The notes beneath the pieces are model-generated. The model was not told where the DNA came from and ran no database searches. It saw only the letters and a list, made by a program, of their open reading frames with translations. DNA of 59,165 nucleotides, taken from Paraburkholderia ginsengiterrae. GTDB taxonomy: Bacteria > Pseudomonadota > Gammaproteobacteria > Burkholderiales > Burkholderiaceae. The translations under genes and the position numbers were made by a program. The stretch covers positions 1-59,165 of the forward strand of contig NZ_LXKA01000335.1 in NCBI RefSeq assembly GCF_001645125.1, given 5' to 3'. Shown in pieces: positions 28,004 through 37,161 of this stretch (its first letter is position 1; every line of letters begins with the position of its first letter).

Positions 28004-29557
28004 ATGGCAATCATTGACTTCTTCGATCGCGGTTGGCGCATCAACCCCAACGGCATCGCCTACATCCAGGACGAGCGCAGCTATTCGTTCGATGATGTGC
28101 ACACGCTGTCGTGCCGCATCGCCAACGGGCTGCTTGCCGCCGGCTTCGAAAAGGAAGCGAAGGCAGCGGTCTGGGCCGACAACGACGTCACGGCATGGAC
28201 CTGCACGCTGGGGCTGTGGCGTGCGGGCGTGGTATGGATTCCGGTGAACGGGCGCAGCGCGCCGCAGGAGAACCAGTACCTCCTCGAGGCATTTGACTGC
28301 GAAGCGCTGTTCTTTCATCAGGCGTTCGCACCGGCGATCGAGGCGCTGCGTCCCAGCCTGCCGAAAGTCAGGCTCTGGATCTGTATCGATGCCGATCTGC
28401 CATGGGCACCGTCGCTCGAGAAGTGGAGCGCGGCGCAGCCCGCGTCCGAGCCGCGCGTCGATTACGACATGGACGACATCGTGACGCTTTCGGGCACGGG
28501 CGGAACGACCGGTTTGCCCAAGGGCGTGATGAACACGCATCGCGCGTTTCAGACCTACTTCGCGCAGTTCATGATGGCGTTTCCGTATGGCGTGGAGCGT
28601 CCCGTGAATCTCGCCGCGGCGCCCATGACCCATACCGCGGGGATGCTGTCGCTGCCTTGCACCGCGCGCGGCGGTACGGTGGTCGTGCTGCCGAAGCCGG
28701 AGCCGGCACGTCTTCTCGCGGCGATCGCGAGGCACCGGGTCACGGAGTTCTTTCTGCCGCCGACGGTGATCTACCGCCTGCTCGATATCCCCGGCATCGA
28801 GGACCAGGATTTTTCGTCGCTCAAGTGCTTTCTGTATGGCGCGGCGCCGATGTCGGTGGAGAAGCTCAAGCGCGCAATCGAGGTGTTCGGTCCGGTCATG
28901 GCGGGCGGCTACGGCCAGACGGAAGCCCCTGCGTCGATCTCCTATCTCACGCCGGCCGAGCACTTCGTGGACGGCAAGCTTGCGCCGCAAGAGCGTCTCT
29001 CCTCGGTTGGCCGCCCCAATCCGCTCGTGCGCGTCGAGATCATGAGCGATCGCGGCGAGATCCTGCCGCAAGGCGAAACCGGTGAAATCTGCGTGCGCGG
29101 CGACCTCGTGATGAAGGGTTACTACAAGGCGCCCGACAAGACAGCGGAGACAGTCGTGGACGGCTGGCTGCACACGGGCGATATCGGTCATCTGGACGCT
29201 GAAGGGTATCTGCATATCACTGACCGTAAGAAGGACATGATCATCAGTGGTGGCTTCAACGTCTATCCGAGCGAAGTCGAGCAGGTGATTTGGGCGCACC
29301 CCGCGGTGCAGGATTGCGCGGTGATCGGCGTGCCCGACGAAAAGTGGGGCGAGGCCGTGAAGGCGGTGGTGGAGCTCAACGCGGGTCAGAGCGTCAGTGC
29401 CGAAGAGCTCGTGGCGTTGTGCAAGGAGAAACTCGGCTCGGTCAAGGCACCGAAGAGCGTCGACTTCATCGCGGCACTGCCTCGCAGCACAGCCGGCAAG
29501 GTGCTGAAGAAGGATCTACGGGAGCAGTACTGGCAGGGTCAAGCCCGCCGGATCTGA
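28004..29557 (+). CDS. AMP-forming acyl-CoA ligase
   Basis: 517 aa of the ANL superfamily; activates a carboxylic acid to its CoA thioester with ATP. P-loop-like motif SGTGGTTGLPKGV near residue 163-175, GGYGQTEAP in the middle, the hinge and C-terminal core GWLHTGDIGHLDAEGYLHITDRKKD near residue 388, and the catalytic Lys in STAGKVLKK near the end. I chose the ATG at 28004; the frame extends upstream through the end of the preceding gene but without a start site. It supplies the thioester for the thiolase and dehydrogenase nearby. Confidence 0.92.
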   Translation: MAIIDFFDRGWRINPNGIAYIQDERSYSFDDVHTLSCRIANGLLAAGFEKEAKAAVWADNDVTAWTCTLGLWRAGVVWIPVNGRSAPQENQYLLEAFDCEALFFHQAFAPAIEALRPSLPKVRLWICIDADLPWAPSLEKWSAAQPASEPRVDYDMDDIVTLSGTGGTTGLPKGVMNTHRAFQTYFAQFMMAFPYGVERPVNLAAAPMTHTAGMLSLPCTARGGTVVVLPKPEPARLLAAIARHRVTEFFLPPTVIYRLLDIPGIEDQDFSSLKCFLYGAAPMSVEKLKRAIEVFGPVMAGGYGQTEAPASISYLTPAEHFVDGKLAPQERLSSVGRPNPLVRVEIMSDRGEILPQGETGEICVRGDLVMKGYYKAPDKTAETVVDGWLHTGDIGHLDAEGYLHITDRKKDMIISGGFNVYPSEVEQVIWAHPAVQDCAVIGVPDEKWGEAVKAVVELNAGQSVSAEELVALCKEKLGSVKAPKSVDFIAALPRSTAGKVLKKDLREQYWQGQARRI

Positions 29558-29582
29558 GTCAGTCACATTGAGATAAAACACC

Positions 29583-30824
29583 ATGAGCGACATTTACATC
29601 GCCGGCATTGCGATGACCGTGTTCGGCCGGCACTTCGAGCGCAGCATTGACGATCTCGCGGGCGAGGCGCTACGCGGAGCATTGAAGGATGCGGGTTGCG
29701 ATGGCGGGGTGATCGGCGCGGCTTTCTATGCGGGTATCACCAACGGGCAGCTGCAAGGCCAGTTGTCGATTCCGGGGCAGGTCGTATTCAGCAAGATCGG
29801 GATTGACGGCATCCCGGTCTACAACGTCGAAAACGCCTGCGCTTCGGGTAGCACCGCAGTGCATCTCGCAGGTCATGCCCTCAGGTCGGGTGCTTGCGAT
29901 GTCGCGCTCGCGCTCGGCGCAGAGAAGATGAACGTCCCGGACAAAGCGAAATCATTTGCCCTGTTCGAAGCGGGCTGGGATGTGTCGCGCGTCGAAGAGA
30001 ACTTCGCCAGCCTGATGAAGCTCGGTGAAGGCATCGAGCCGCCGCCTGGATCGGAGTCCGATCGGCCCTATAGCCGCTTCATGTCGGTCTATGCCGCGCT
30101 GTGCCGGTATCACATGAAGACCTACGGCACCACGCAGCGCCAGATCGCGGCGGTTTCGTCGAAGAACCACCTGCATTCGGTGCACAACCCGTACTCGCAG
30201 TTTCGCCAGCCGTTCACGATCGACGAAGTGCTCGCAGCGCCGCCGATCACGTATCCGATCACGCTGCCCATGTGTGCGCCGGTTTCAGACGGTGCGGCCG
30301 CAGCGATCCTCTGCACCGAAGAGGGACTGCGGCGCATCGGCGCCGACCGCAAGCGTTGCATTCGCGTTGCGGCAAGCGTGATCCGCAGCTTCACTCATCG
30401 GGGTATCGACGAGCCGGAACAGAACATCGGCCGCCTCGCGGCGCTGCAGGCCTATGAACAGGCAGGCCTCGGCCCCGAGGACATGGATGTCGCCGAGGTG
30501 CACGATGCGTCGGCGATGGGAGAAATCATCCAGGCCGAAAACCTGCAACTGGTTCCGCCCGGCCAGGGCGGTCCTGCTGCAGAGCGCGGCGAGTTCACCC
30601 TCGGCGGGCGCATTCCCATCAACACGTCCGGTGGACTCGAATCGAAGGGGCATCCACTGGGCGCGACGGGAATCGGTCAACTCTACGAACTGGTGACGCA
30701 ACTGCGTGGAGAAGCGGGCGCGCGTCAGGTACCCGGCGCGCGTCATGCGATTCAGGAGAACGGCGGTGGATTTCAGGGCATCGAAGAGGCGGCGCTTGCC
30801 GTCCACATTCTGAGCAAGACTTGA
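29583..30824 (+). CDS. thiolase (acetyl-CoA acyltransferase, SCP2-like)
   Basis: 413 aa. The nucleophilic Cys is at about residue 86 in NACASGSTAVH, and the catalytic His lies in SKGHPLGATG near residue 355. The C-terminal block is QENGGGFQGIEEAALAVHIL; the usual second Cys is not evident there, which is common in SCP2-type thiolases that lack condensing chemistry. It would cleave a beta-ketoacyl-CoA. It begins 25 bp after the ligase and ends 10 bp before the FAD oxidase gene. Confidence 0.9.
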   Translation: MSDIYIAGIAMTVFGRHFERSIDDLAGEALRGALKDAGCDGGVIGAAFYAGITNGQLQGQLSIPGQVVFSKIGIDGIPVYNVENACASGSTAVHLAGHALRSGACDVALALGAEKMNVPDKAKSFALFEAGWDVSRVEENFASLMKLGEGIEPPPGSESDRPYSRFMSVYAALCRYHMKTYGTTQRQIAAVSSKNHLHSVHNPYSQFRQPFTIDEVLAAPPITYPITLPMCAPVSDGAAAAILCTEEGLRRIGADRKRCIRVAASVIRSFTHRGIDEPEQNIGRLAALQAYEQAGLGPEDMDVAEVHDASAMGEIIQAENLQLVPPGQGGPAAERGEFTLGGRIPINTSGGLESKGHPLGATGIGQLYELVTQLRGEAGARQVPGARHAIQENGGGFQGIEEAALAVHILSKT

Positions 30825-30834
30825 TGGAGCAGGA

Positions 30835-32346
30835 ATGAGCGAGACGACGGAAACACAGGTGGAACAACAGGACGGTTCGCGTTCGGGAGTGAGCCGCCGC
30901 ACGTTCCTGAAGGGCGCAGCGGCGGCAGCCGTAGTCGCGCCGGCCGTGGCGGCTACGCAATGCTCGCGCGTCGAATCGGCTGGCCCCGTGGAGGAGGCCA
31001 AATTGACTGCTGACATGGAGAAGTACCGCACACTTGGCGGCTGGGTGGAAAGACCAGACGACTTGCGGCCGGAACTAGTGGGCGACGTGAATGCGGATGT
31101 GGTCATCGTCGGTGCCGGTTTTGCCGGGCTTTCGGCTGCGCTGGAGCTGGTCAGGCACGGAGCGAAAGTGGTCGTGCTCGAGCGCGAGTTCGCCGGCTTT
31201 GGCGCGAGTGGACGCAACGCGGGCTATCTGGCCGGCGCGCTCGCGCTCGAATACGATCTTTTTCTCAAGAGCGTGGGTAACGAGAAAGGGAAGGAGATCG
31301 TCCGCTACTACGAGGACGCCGTTCCCTTCGTGGAGGGGAAGCTCAGAGAGTACGAGATCGACTGCGACTACAACCAGACCGGCATTATCCGTGCGGGCAT
31401 TGATCCCGCACAAGAGGAGAAGGTGCGCGAGGACATGCGAACCGGCGCCGGGTTGGGCTTTCAGTCGGAGTTTCTCGACCAGGCCGAGATGCGTGCGCGT
31501 GGCATTCCGCCGGCGTTTTTATTCGGCAATTACGTGTCGCGCGGCGGCACGCTCCACCCCGGCAAATACGTGATGGGGCTCAGGCGCGCGGCGTTGCGAG
31601 CAGGCGTGAAGATCTACGAGAATACGCCGCTGCTGTCTTACACCGAGGGGCCGGTCATCAAGGTGCAAACCCCGCGCGGCAGCGCGAGCGCGCCGGCGCT
31701 GATGCTGGCCACCAACGCCTATACGCCGCAGCTCGGCCTGCTCGCGGACAAGGTTGTACCGCTACGGGTCTCGGCGATCGAGACCGAACCGCTCTCCGAC
31801 ACCCAGCGCAAGGCGTTGGGTTGGCCGCGACGCGAAGGCATCGTGACGGCACACTGGACCATGGAAAGCCACCGCCTGACCGTCAACAACACGCTCGTCG
31901 TGACGACGAAGCGAATCCATTATCCATACGGCTCAAAAACGCCGAACGTGCCCGACTATGAGTCGTATCGCGAACTGCGCACGGCTCTGCATGACCGCTT
32001 CCCGTCCCTCAAGGGCATCGCGCTGCGGGCATGCTGGAGTGGCTATATCAGCTTGGCCAATGATGCGCTGCCGGCTGTCGGAGCCACGGGGGCGCATCGG
32101 AACATCTTCTACAGTGCCGGGTGCTCCGGACATGGCGTGGCTGCCCAATCCATGGTGGGCAACATGATTGCCGGGCGGATTCGCGGGACCGAAAATCCGC
32201 TCCTTTCCGCGCTGGATCACAAGACGCCATCGACGCTGCCCGAGCCGTTGCGATGGTGTGTTATGAACGGGGCGCTGGGGGTGGTGAATGCGCTCGACGA
32301 CCGCGTGAACAGCAACGCGCGCGCCGCGCAAGCGCTGCGGGCGTGA
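30835..32346 (+). CDS. Tat-exported FAD-dependent oxidoreductase, PuuB/DadA-like
   Basis: 503 aa. A twin-arginine signal (GVSRRTFLKGAAAAAVVAPAVAAT) is at residues 18-42, so the enzyme is exported. The FAD fold DVVIVGAGFAGLSAALELVRHG is at residues 90-111, with the DAO hallmark GFGASGRNAGYLAG as in gamma-glutamylputrescine oxidase PuuB. C-terminal GCSGHGVAAQSMVGNMIAG binds FAD. PuuB itself is cytoplasmic; export is unusual and fits the two other exported amine oxidases of the island. Likely substrate: an amine or amino acid. Confidence 0.87.
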   Translation: MSETTETQVEQQDGSRSGVSRRTFLKGAAAAAVVAPAVAATQCSRVESAGPVEEAKLTADMEKYRTLGGWVERPDDLRPELVGDVNADVVIVGAGFAGLSAALELVRHGAKVVVLEREFAGFGASGRNAGYLAGALALEYDLFLKSVGNEKGKEIVRYYEDAVPFVEGKLREYEIDCDYNQTGIIRAGIDPAQEEKVREDMRTGAGLGFQSEFLDQAEMRARGIPPAFLFGNYVSRGGTLHPGKYVMGLRRAALRAGVKIYENTPLLSYTEGPVIKVQTPRGSASAPALMLATNAYTPQLGLLADKVVPLRVSAIETEPLSDTQRKALGWPRREGIVTAHWTMESHRLTVNNTLVVTTKRIHYPYGSKTPNVPDYESYRELRTALHDRFPSLKGIALRACWSGYISLANDALPAVGATGAHRNIFYSAGCSGHGVAAQSMVGNMIAGRIRGTENPLLSALDHKTPSTLPEPLRWCVMNGALGVVNALDDRVNSNARAAQALRA

Positions 32347-32514
32347 CGCGCGTCAAGGTATGGGACGCTTCCGGCGAACAAGCCTCGACGAGGCCTAATT
32401 GGGGCACTGTGCGAGCGCCTCAGTGATCGGCTACCGCGGTTGAAGGAGATGAGGAGCGGGGATGACCGCTGCAGCATGTCCCCCGTGTAGATGGAGTTTC
32501 AGCCTGGTGTAAGA

Positions 32515-32533
32515 TATAGTCATGTTTACCTAG
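32515..32533 (+). promoter_or_regulatory. single 19-bp repeat unit before tetR, copy G
   Basis: TATAGTCATGTTTACCTAG at 32515-32533 aligns with the island's 19-bp unit (compare copy F2, CTTAGTCATCATGTACTAT). It lies 63 nt before the tetR ATG, the same distance as at copies A, B and D. The 19 bp immediately before it match only weakly. It suggests the TetR protein controls its own gene. Confidence 0.5.
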
Positions 32534-32596
32534 GAAGCGGTTCGTGTGACCGCATTGCCTCTCCCCGGCGAGGCGTCTCACTCAAGGCGGAAAGCG

Positions 32597-33283
32597 ATGA
32601 CAGTGACAAAAGAGCCAAGCACCCGTAGGCGGCGCACGTCGAGCGCAGCACCTTCCACGGGAACCGCACCCGACGGCCTGCGGGCCCAGGGCGTACGTAC
32701 GCGCAATGCCATCATTCGTGTCGCAAGGAAGCTCTTGCTCGAGAATGGTCCCATGGATTTCTCGCTGCGTGCCGTCGCGCTGAAAGCGGGAATCAGTGTC
32801 AGCAATCTCCAATACTACTTCCCGACGCGGCCTGACGTCGTGCGGGCGGTGATGGCGCCGGTGATCGACACGTATATCGATGTTCTGAAACAGGCGCTCC
32901 AGAGCAACGCCTCGCCGCGTGCGACAATCGAAGCCATTCTCGATCAGTCAGTGCAGGACGCGAAGGACTCGAAGAACATACCACTGTGGTGGCATTTCTT
33001 TTCGTTTGCGTCTACCGACCCGGAGTGCGCGCAGATGCGGGACGAATGGTACGACACCTTGACGAACGAACTTGCCAAGCTCATTCGCGCCGCGAATCCG
33101 GAGCGTGGGGCGGCCGAGAGTACCCATATCGCTGTGCTGCTCATTTCGATGGTGGACGGCATGACCATCCATCTGGGCACCGCGCGCGGCAAGCGCGCGT
33201 ACATGCGAGGGTTTGAGGCGATGTTCCTTGAGACCGCGCGTAACCTGGTATGGGGGAAGACGGTGGATGCCGAGACGGCCTAG
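32597..33283 (+). CDS. TetR-family transcriptional regulator
   Basis: 228 aa. The DNA-binding domain covers about residues 25-75: VRTRNAIIRVARKLLLENGPMDFSLRAVALKAGISVSNLQYYFPTRPDVVRAV, with the recognition helix in SVSNLQYYF. The C-terminal ligand-binding half is helical. A basic tail of about 20 residues (TRRRRTSSAAPSTG) precedes the domain. I chose the ATG at 32597; the GTG at 32546 lacks support. It is the only DNA-binding regulator in the catabolic island, and a repeat unit sits in its own promoter, so it is the best local candidate for the 19-bp sites. Confidence 0.88.
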   Translation: MTVTKEPSTRRRRTSSAAPSTGTAPDGLRAQGVRTRNAIIRVARKLLLENGPMDFSLRAVALKAGISVSNLQYYFPTRPDVVRAVMAPVIDTYIDVLKQALQSNASPRATIEAILDQSVQDAKDSKNIPLWWHFFSFASTDPECAQMRDEWYDTLTNELAKLIRAANPERGAAESTHIAVLLISMVDGMTIHLGTARGKRAYMRGFEAMFLETARNLVWGKTVDAETA

Positions 33284-33319
33284 CAGCCCCGGCACTCTGC
33301 CGGCGAAGAAAAAGGACGG

Positions 33320-33388
33320 GGGAATACCCTGTCTTTTTTTTTCACCTCATGTTTTGTATTGTTACCTATGTTTGTTATGGTGATCTAT
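33320..33388 (+). promoter_or_regulatory. GGGAATACCC box and tandem 19-bp repeats, copy D
   Basis: GGGAATACCC at 33320-33329, a 21-nt T-rich spacer, then GTTTTGTATTGTTACCTAT (33351-33369) and GTTTGTTATGGTGATCTAT (33370-33388). It lies 62 nt before the acyl-CoA dehydrogenase ATG. Confidence 0.78.
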
Positions 33389-33450
33389 TAATGAGGCGGC
33401 TGGGTTGCGGGGCAGTCCGGTCGACATATGTCCAGGAGAGGAGTACTGAA

Positions 33451-34740
33451 ATGATTCGACTGCACAAGTCCGTGGGGTTGCCTCTGGCAGGCTTGACTGG
33501 TTTCGAAACGCCGATGGGGGAGGAGGAACGTGCGATCCAGGAGACGGTTCACCGTTTCGCACGCGACGTGCTGAAGCCCGTCGGTCGCGAACTGGACCGC
33601 ATGACGCCGGAGGAAGTGATCGCGCCTGGGTCCCCGTACTGGGGCGCCATGATGGAGAGTGCAAAGCTGGGCCTCGATCCGCAACTGCTTGCGCAACTTC
33701 CGCCAGACATGGCGGTGCGCATCGAATCGCTGATCGGCGAAGAGCTCGGCTGGGGTGATGCGGGGCTTGCCGTTTCGATCGGCGTGGCGCCCGCTCCGTT
33801 GATGATGGCACAGTCGATCGGTAATCAGGAACTGATCGACATGTGCACCGGCAAGATTGGTTGCTGGATGAATACGCAGCCCGACCGCGGCACCGATGCC
33901 GCGATTCTCTACCGCGACGAGATCAGCGCGGGCGGCAAACAGCCGGTGGGTAATCTCACGGCAAAGGTGGGCGCAGACGAAATCGTCATCAACGGGCAGA
34001 GTTCCGCGTGGATCTCGAACGGCTCGGTCGCGCAGGTGGCGCTCGCATACATGGCGGCGGATTATGGCGATGGCTTCTATGGCAACGGGGAACGAAGTGC
34101 GTTCACGAACGGGATCGGCATGATCCTTCCGCTCGATCTGCCGGGTGTTTCGCGCGGCAAACCGCTCGACAAGATTGGCCAGCGCTCGCTGCCGCAAGGC
34201 GAGATCTACTTCGACAATGTAAAGGTGCCCAAGCGTTTCGCCATTGCGCTGCAGGATGATTATCTCGGCAATCTGGCCTCAACCTGGTCGTTCGCCGGCA
34301 CGCACATGTGCCAGGTGTTCGTGGGCGTAGCCCGCGCTGCGTTCGAACTCGCGCTGGGTTATTGCCACGAGCGCAAGCAAGGCGGGGCGCTGTTGATCGA
34401 TCACCAGATGACGCAACTGCGCGTGGGCGACATGTTGCGGCGGCTGGAGATGGCGCGTGCGATTGCGCGACGCAGCCTCGCATTCTCACGTCTGTCTCCA
34501 AAGAGCCATCCATACGCTACGGCACAGGCCAAGGTCAGCGTGACTGAAGAAGCGATGAAGATCACGCACGAGGCGTTCCAGCTCTTCGGCGGCAACGGTA
34601 CCACCCGCGAATTCCCGATCGAGAAGCTGTTCCGCGATGTGCGCTCCGCACTGATCGAAGACGGCGAGAACTATCACCTTACGTTGCGTTTGGGCGTGCT
34701 GGCAGGGAAGCTCTATCAGAACGGGTGGACGAAAGAGTAA
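33451..34740 (+). CDS. acyl-CoA dehydrogenase
   Basis: 429-aa FAD enzyme that introduces an alpha,beta double bond into an acyl-CoA and hands electrons to ETF. N-terminal helix block EERAIQETVHRFARDVLKPVGREL, the middle beta domain MILPLDLPGVSRGKP, and the C-terminal QLFGGNGTTREFPIEKLFRDVRSALIEDGENYHL, where a Glu sits in the usual catalytic zone. I chose the ATG at 33451 because GGAGAGGAG precedes it; an upstream in-frame start overlaps the regulatory repeats. etfBA follow after the DUF4148 gene, so this pair of functions is clearly linked. Confidence 0.92.
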   Translation: MIRLHKSVGLPLAGLTGFETPMGEEERAIQETVHRFARDVLKPVGRELDRMTPEEVIAPGSPYWGAMMESAKLGLDPQLLAQLPPDMAVRIESLIGEELGWGDAGLAVSIGVAPAPLMMAQSIGNQELIDMCTGKIGCWMNTQPDRGTDAAILYRDEISAGGKQPVGNLTAKVGADEIVINGQSSAWISNGSVAQVALAYMAADYGDGFYGNGERSAFTNGIGMILPLDLPGVSRGKPLDKIGQRSLPQGEIYFDNVKVPKRFAIALQDDYLGNLASTWSFAGTHMCQVFVGVARAAFELALGYCHERKQGGALLIDHQMTQLRVGDMLRRLEMARAIARRSLAFSRLSPKSHPYATAQAKVSVTEEAMKITHEAFQLFGGNGTTREFPIEKLFRDVRSALIEDGENYHLTLRLGVLAGKLYQNGWTKE

Positions 34741-34875
34741 CCAGCCCGTCGACGCCGATATATTGGCCCGGCGTTGGGGCTCCATGGTACCCGAATGAAG
34801 CTGTCGAATAGCGGCTACTGTGTGTGCAGTGCCGCTAATCTGGGTTCGAATCCGTTTGTCTATCAGGAGTACGAC

Positions 34876-35304
34876 ATGAAAGCTGCTGCGATATCGAGCC
34901 GTTCGGCACTCGCGGTTGTGCTGACGTCCATCCCCGTTTCTGCTCACGCGAGCGGCGGCGGCATTCGCCCGCAGGAACAATCGACTCCGCAATTCGTGTC
35001 CGTTTCAAGTGGAGCGCCCGACGAGTCAAGTGCGCAGACCGATGCGGCTCGTGCGGACGGGCGCCCGGGCACGGAAGTCAGCCAGGCGCTGGGTAAGACC
35101 CGGGCACAAGTCCGGGCCGAGCTCCTGCAGGCCGGGGAGGAGGGCATGCTTCCGCCACGCTGGGTTGATTATCCGCGCAGTGCGTCAACGAGGGCGCGCA
35201 ATCGGGAAAACTTTATCCGCGTGGAACAAGTGTGGAAGGCGAAAGCGATCATTCCGCCGACGAGCGTAAATAGCACAAATGGACTGAACGAGGAGCAGCA
35301 ATGA
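34876..35304 (+). CDS. DUF4148 exported protein coupled to etfB
   Basis: 142 aa with a short signal peptide ([23 protein letters not shown]). The DUF4148 signature [21 protein letters not shown] occupies residues 75-98. This family is common in Burkholderiaceae and has no proven function. Its stop overlaps the etfB start (ATGA at 35301-35304), which is odd for an exported protein and a cytosolic flavoprotein. AGGAG lies 6 nt before the ATG at 34876. Confidence 0.8.
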   Translation: MKAAAISSRSALAVVLTSIPVSAHASGGGIRPQEQSTPQFVSVSSGAPDESSAQTDAARADGRPGTEVSQALGKTRAQVRAELLQAGEEGMLPPRWVDYPRSASTRARNRENFIRVEQVWKAKAIIPPTSVNSTNGLNEEQQ

Positions 35305-36050
35305 AATTGGTGGTCGCTGTAAAGCGGGTCGTGGATGCCAACGTCAAGGTCAGCGTGAAATCCGATGGCACGGGCGTCGACATCGTCAACGTGAAGATGT
35401 CGATGAATCCGTTCGACGAGATCGCCGTGGAGGAAGCGGTGCGGTTGAAGGAGGCAGGCGTGGCCACTGAGGTGATCGCAGTTTCGTGTGGCGTTCCGCA
35501 GGCACAGGAAACGTTGCGTACTGCGCTCGCGATCGGCGCGGACCGTGCGGTGCTCGTGGAGTCCGCAGTTGAATTGCAGCCTTTGGCTGTCGCGAAGCTC
35601 CTGAAGGCGCTGGTCGACAAGGAACAGCCGCAGCTCGTGATCCTCGGCAAGCAGGCCATCGACGACGATTCGAACCAGACCGGCCAGATGCTCGCCGCGC
35701 TGGCGAACCTGCCGCAAGCGACGTTTGCCTCGAAGGTTGTGGTGGCCGACGGCAAGGCTACCGTGTCGCGTGAAGTGGATGGCGGCGCGGAAACGCTCTC
35801 GCTGACGCTGCCCGCGGTGGTCACGACGGACTTGCGCCTGAACGAGCCGCGCTACGTCACGCTGCCGAACATCATGAAGGCGAAGAAGAAGCCGCTCGAA
35901 ACGCTCAAGCCGGAAGACCTGGGCGTGGACGTCACGCCGCGTCTGAAGACGCTGAAGGTTGCCGAGCCGCCCAAGCGCAGCGCAGGCGTGAAGGTGCCGG
36001 ACGTGAAGACGCTGGTCGAGAAGCTGAAGACGGAAGCCAAGGTGCTGTAA
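35301..36050 (+). CDS. etfB: electron transfer flavoprotein beta subunit
   Basis: 249 aa. [18 protein letters not shown] at the start, [19 protein letters not shown], then the AMP-binding region [33 protein letters not shown] and [24 protein letters not shown] are all typical. With EtfA it takes electrons from the acyl-CoA dehydrogenase and passes them to ETF:quinone oxidoreductase. It starts inside the end of the DUF4148 gene and precedes etfA by 14 bp. Confidence 0.96.
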   Translation: MKLVVAVKRVVDANVKVSVKSDGTGVDIVNVKMSMNPFDEIAVEEAVRLKEAGVATEVIAVSCGVPQAQETLRTALAIGADRAVLVESAVELQPLAVAKLLKALVDKEQPQLVILGKQAIDDDSNQTGQMLAALANLPQATFASKVVVADGKATVSREVDGGAETLSLTLPAVVTTDLRLNEPRYVTLPNIMKAKKKPLETLKPEDLGVDVTPRLKTLKVAEPPKRSAGVKVPDVKTLVEKLKTEAKVL

Positions 36051-36064
36051 GGAGCGAGACGAAA

Positions 36065-37006
36065 ATGACGAATCTGGTGAATCTGGTAATAGCCGAACAC
36101 GACAATCAGTCGATCAAGGCCGCGACGCTGAACACGGTCGCTGCAGCACAGAAAATTGGCGGCGACGTTCACGTGCTGGTCGCGGGCCACAACGCTCAGG
36201 CCGCAGCGGACGCAGCAGCGAAGATCGCCGGCGTTGCGAAGGTGCTGCTCGCCGACGCGCCGCAACTCGAACAGGGTCTTGCAGAGAACGTCGAAGCGAC
36301 GGTGCTGAGCATCGCGCAGAACTACTCGCACATCCTGGCTGCGGCAACGGCAGCGGGCAGAAACGTCACGCCGCGCATTGCCGCGAAGCTCGACGTTGCA
36401 CAGATCAGCGACATTACCGCCGTGGATGCGCCCGATACGTTCGAGCGTCCGATCTACGCCGGCAATGTGATCGCAACGGTTCAGTCGTCCGATCGGGTCA
36501 AGGTCATCACAGTCCGCACGACCGCTTTCGACGCCGTAGCATCCGAAGGCGGCAGCGCAGGTGTCGAGAAACTCGAAGCGGCAACAGACAGCGGCCTCAC
36601 GCAGTTCGTCGGCCGTGTAGTGACGAAGCTCGACCGTCCAGAACTCACGAGCGCGAAGATCATCGTCTCGGGTGGCCGGGGTCTGGGCAGCGGCGAGAAC
36701 TACACGAAGGTTCTGGAGCCGCTGGCCGACAAGCTCAATGCCGCGCTCGGCGCCTCGCGCGCAGCAGTCGATGCTGGCTACGTGCCGAACGACTACCAGG
36801 TCGGTCAGACCGGCAAGATCGTCGCGCCGCAACTGTATGTGGCAGTCGGCATCTCGGGCGCAATCCAGCATCTGGCCGGCATGAAGGACTCGAAGGTCAT
36901 CGTCGCGATCAACAAGGACGAAGAAGCACCGATCTTCAGCGTGGCCGACTACGGCCTGGTGGGCGACCTGTTTACTGTCGTGCCGGAACTGGCGTCGTCA
37001 ATCTGA
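36065..37006 (+). CDS. etfA: electron transfer flavoprotein alpha subunit
   Basis: 313 aa. The C-terminal FAD domain is complete: [53 protein letters not shown], then [28 protein letters not shown]. The N-terminal half ([23 protein letters not shown]) pairs with EtfB. This is probably a dedicated ETF for the pathway rather than the general copy, since it is under the same promoter as the dehydrogenase. Confidence 0.96.
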   Translation: MTNLVNLVIAEHDNQSIKAATLNTVAAAQKIGGDVHVLVAGHNAQAAADAAAKIAGVAKVLLADAPQLEQGLAENVEATVLSIAQNYSHILAAATAAGRNVTPRIAAKLDVAQISDITAVDAPDTFERPIYAGNVIATVQSSDRVKVITVRTTAFDAVASEGGSAGVEKLEAATDSGLTQFVGRVVTKLDRPELTSAKIIVSGGRGLGSGENYTKVLEPLADKLNAALGASRAAVDAGYVPNDYQVGQTGKIVAPQLYVAVGISGAIQHLAGMKDSKVIVAINKDEEAPIFSVADYGLVGDLFTVVPELASSI

Positions 37007-37161
37007 ACGCAAACTTGGAGTTGCGGCTGTGATGTCCGGGCGGATGCCGGGCTAATCCCGCTCACTTGGGCGGATCGTCAGAATCCCTGCATGGCGCGGC
37101 GCTTTGGTACCCAGCCAGGCGTCGGGAAGTGGAATGTCGCGAGGCATCTTTTGAGATACAG

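Noticed and set aside
34840-34862. GGGTTCGAATCC, a T-loop-like word, as a possible tRNA
   Set aside because: The flanks do not pair as T-stem or acceptor stem and no anticodon arm is found upstream; it is chance sequence before the DUF4148 gene.
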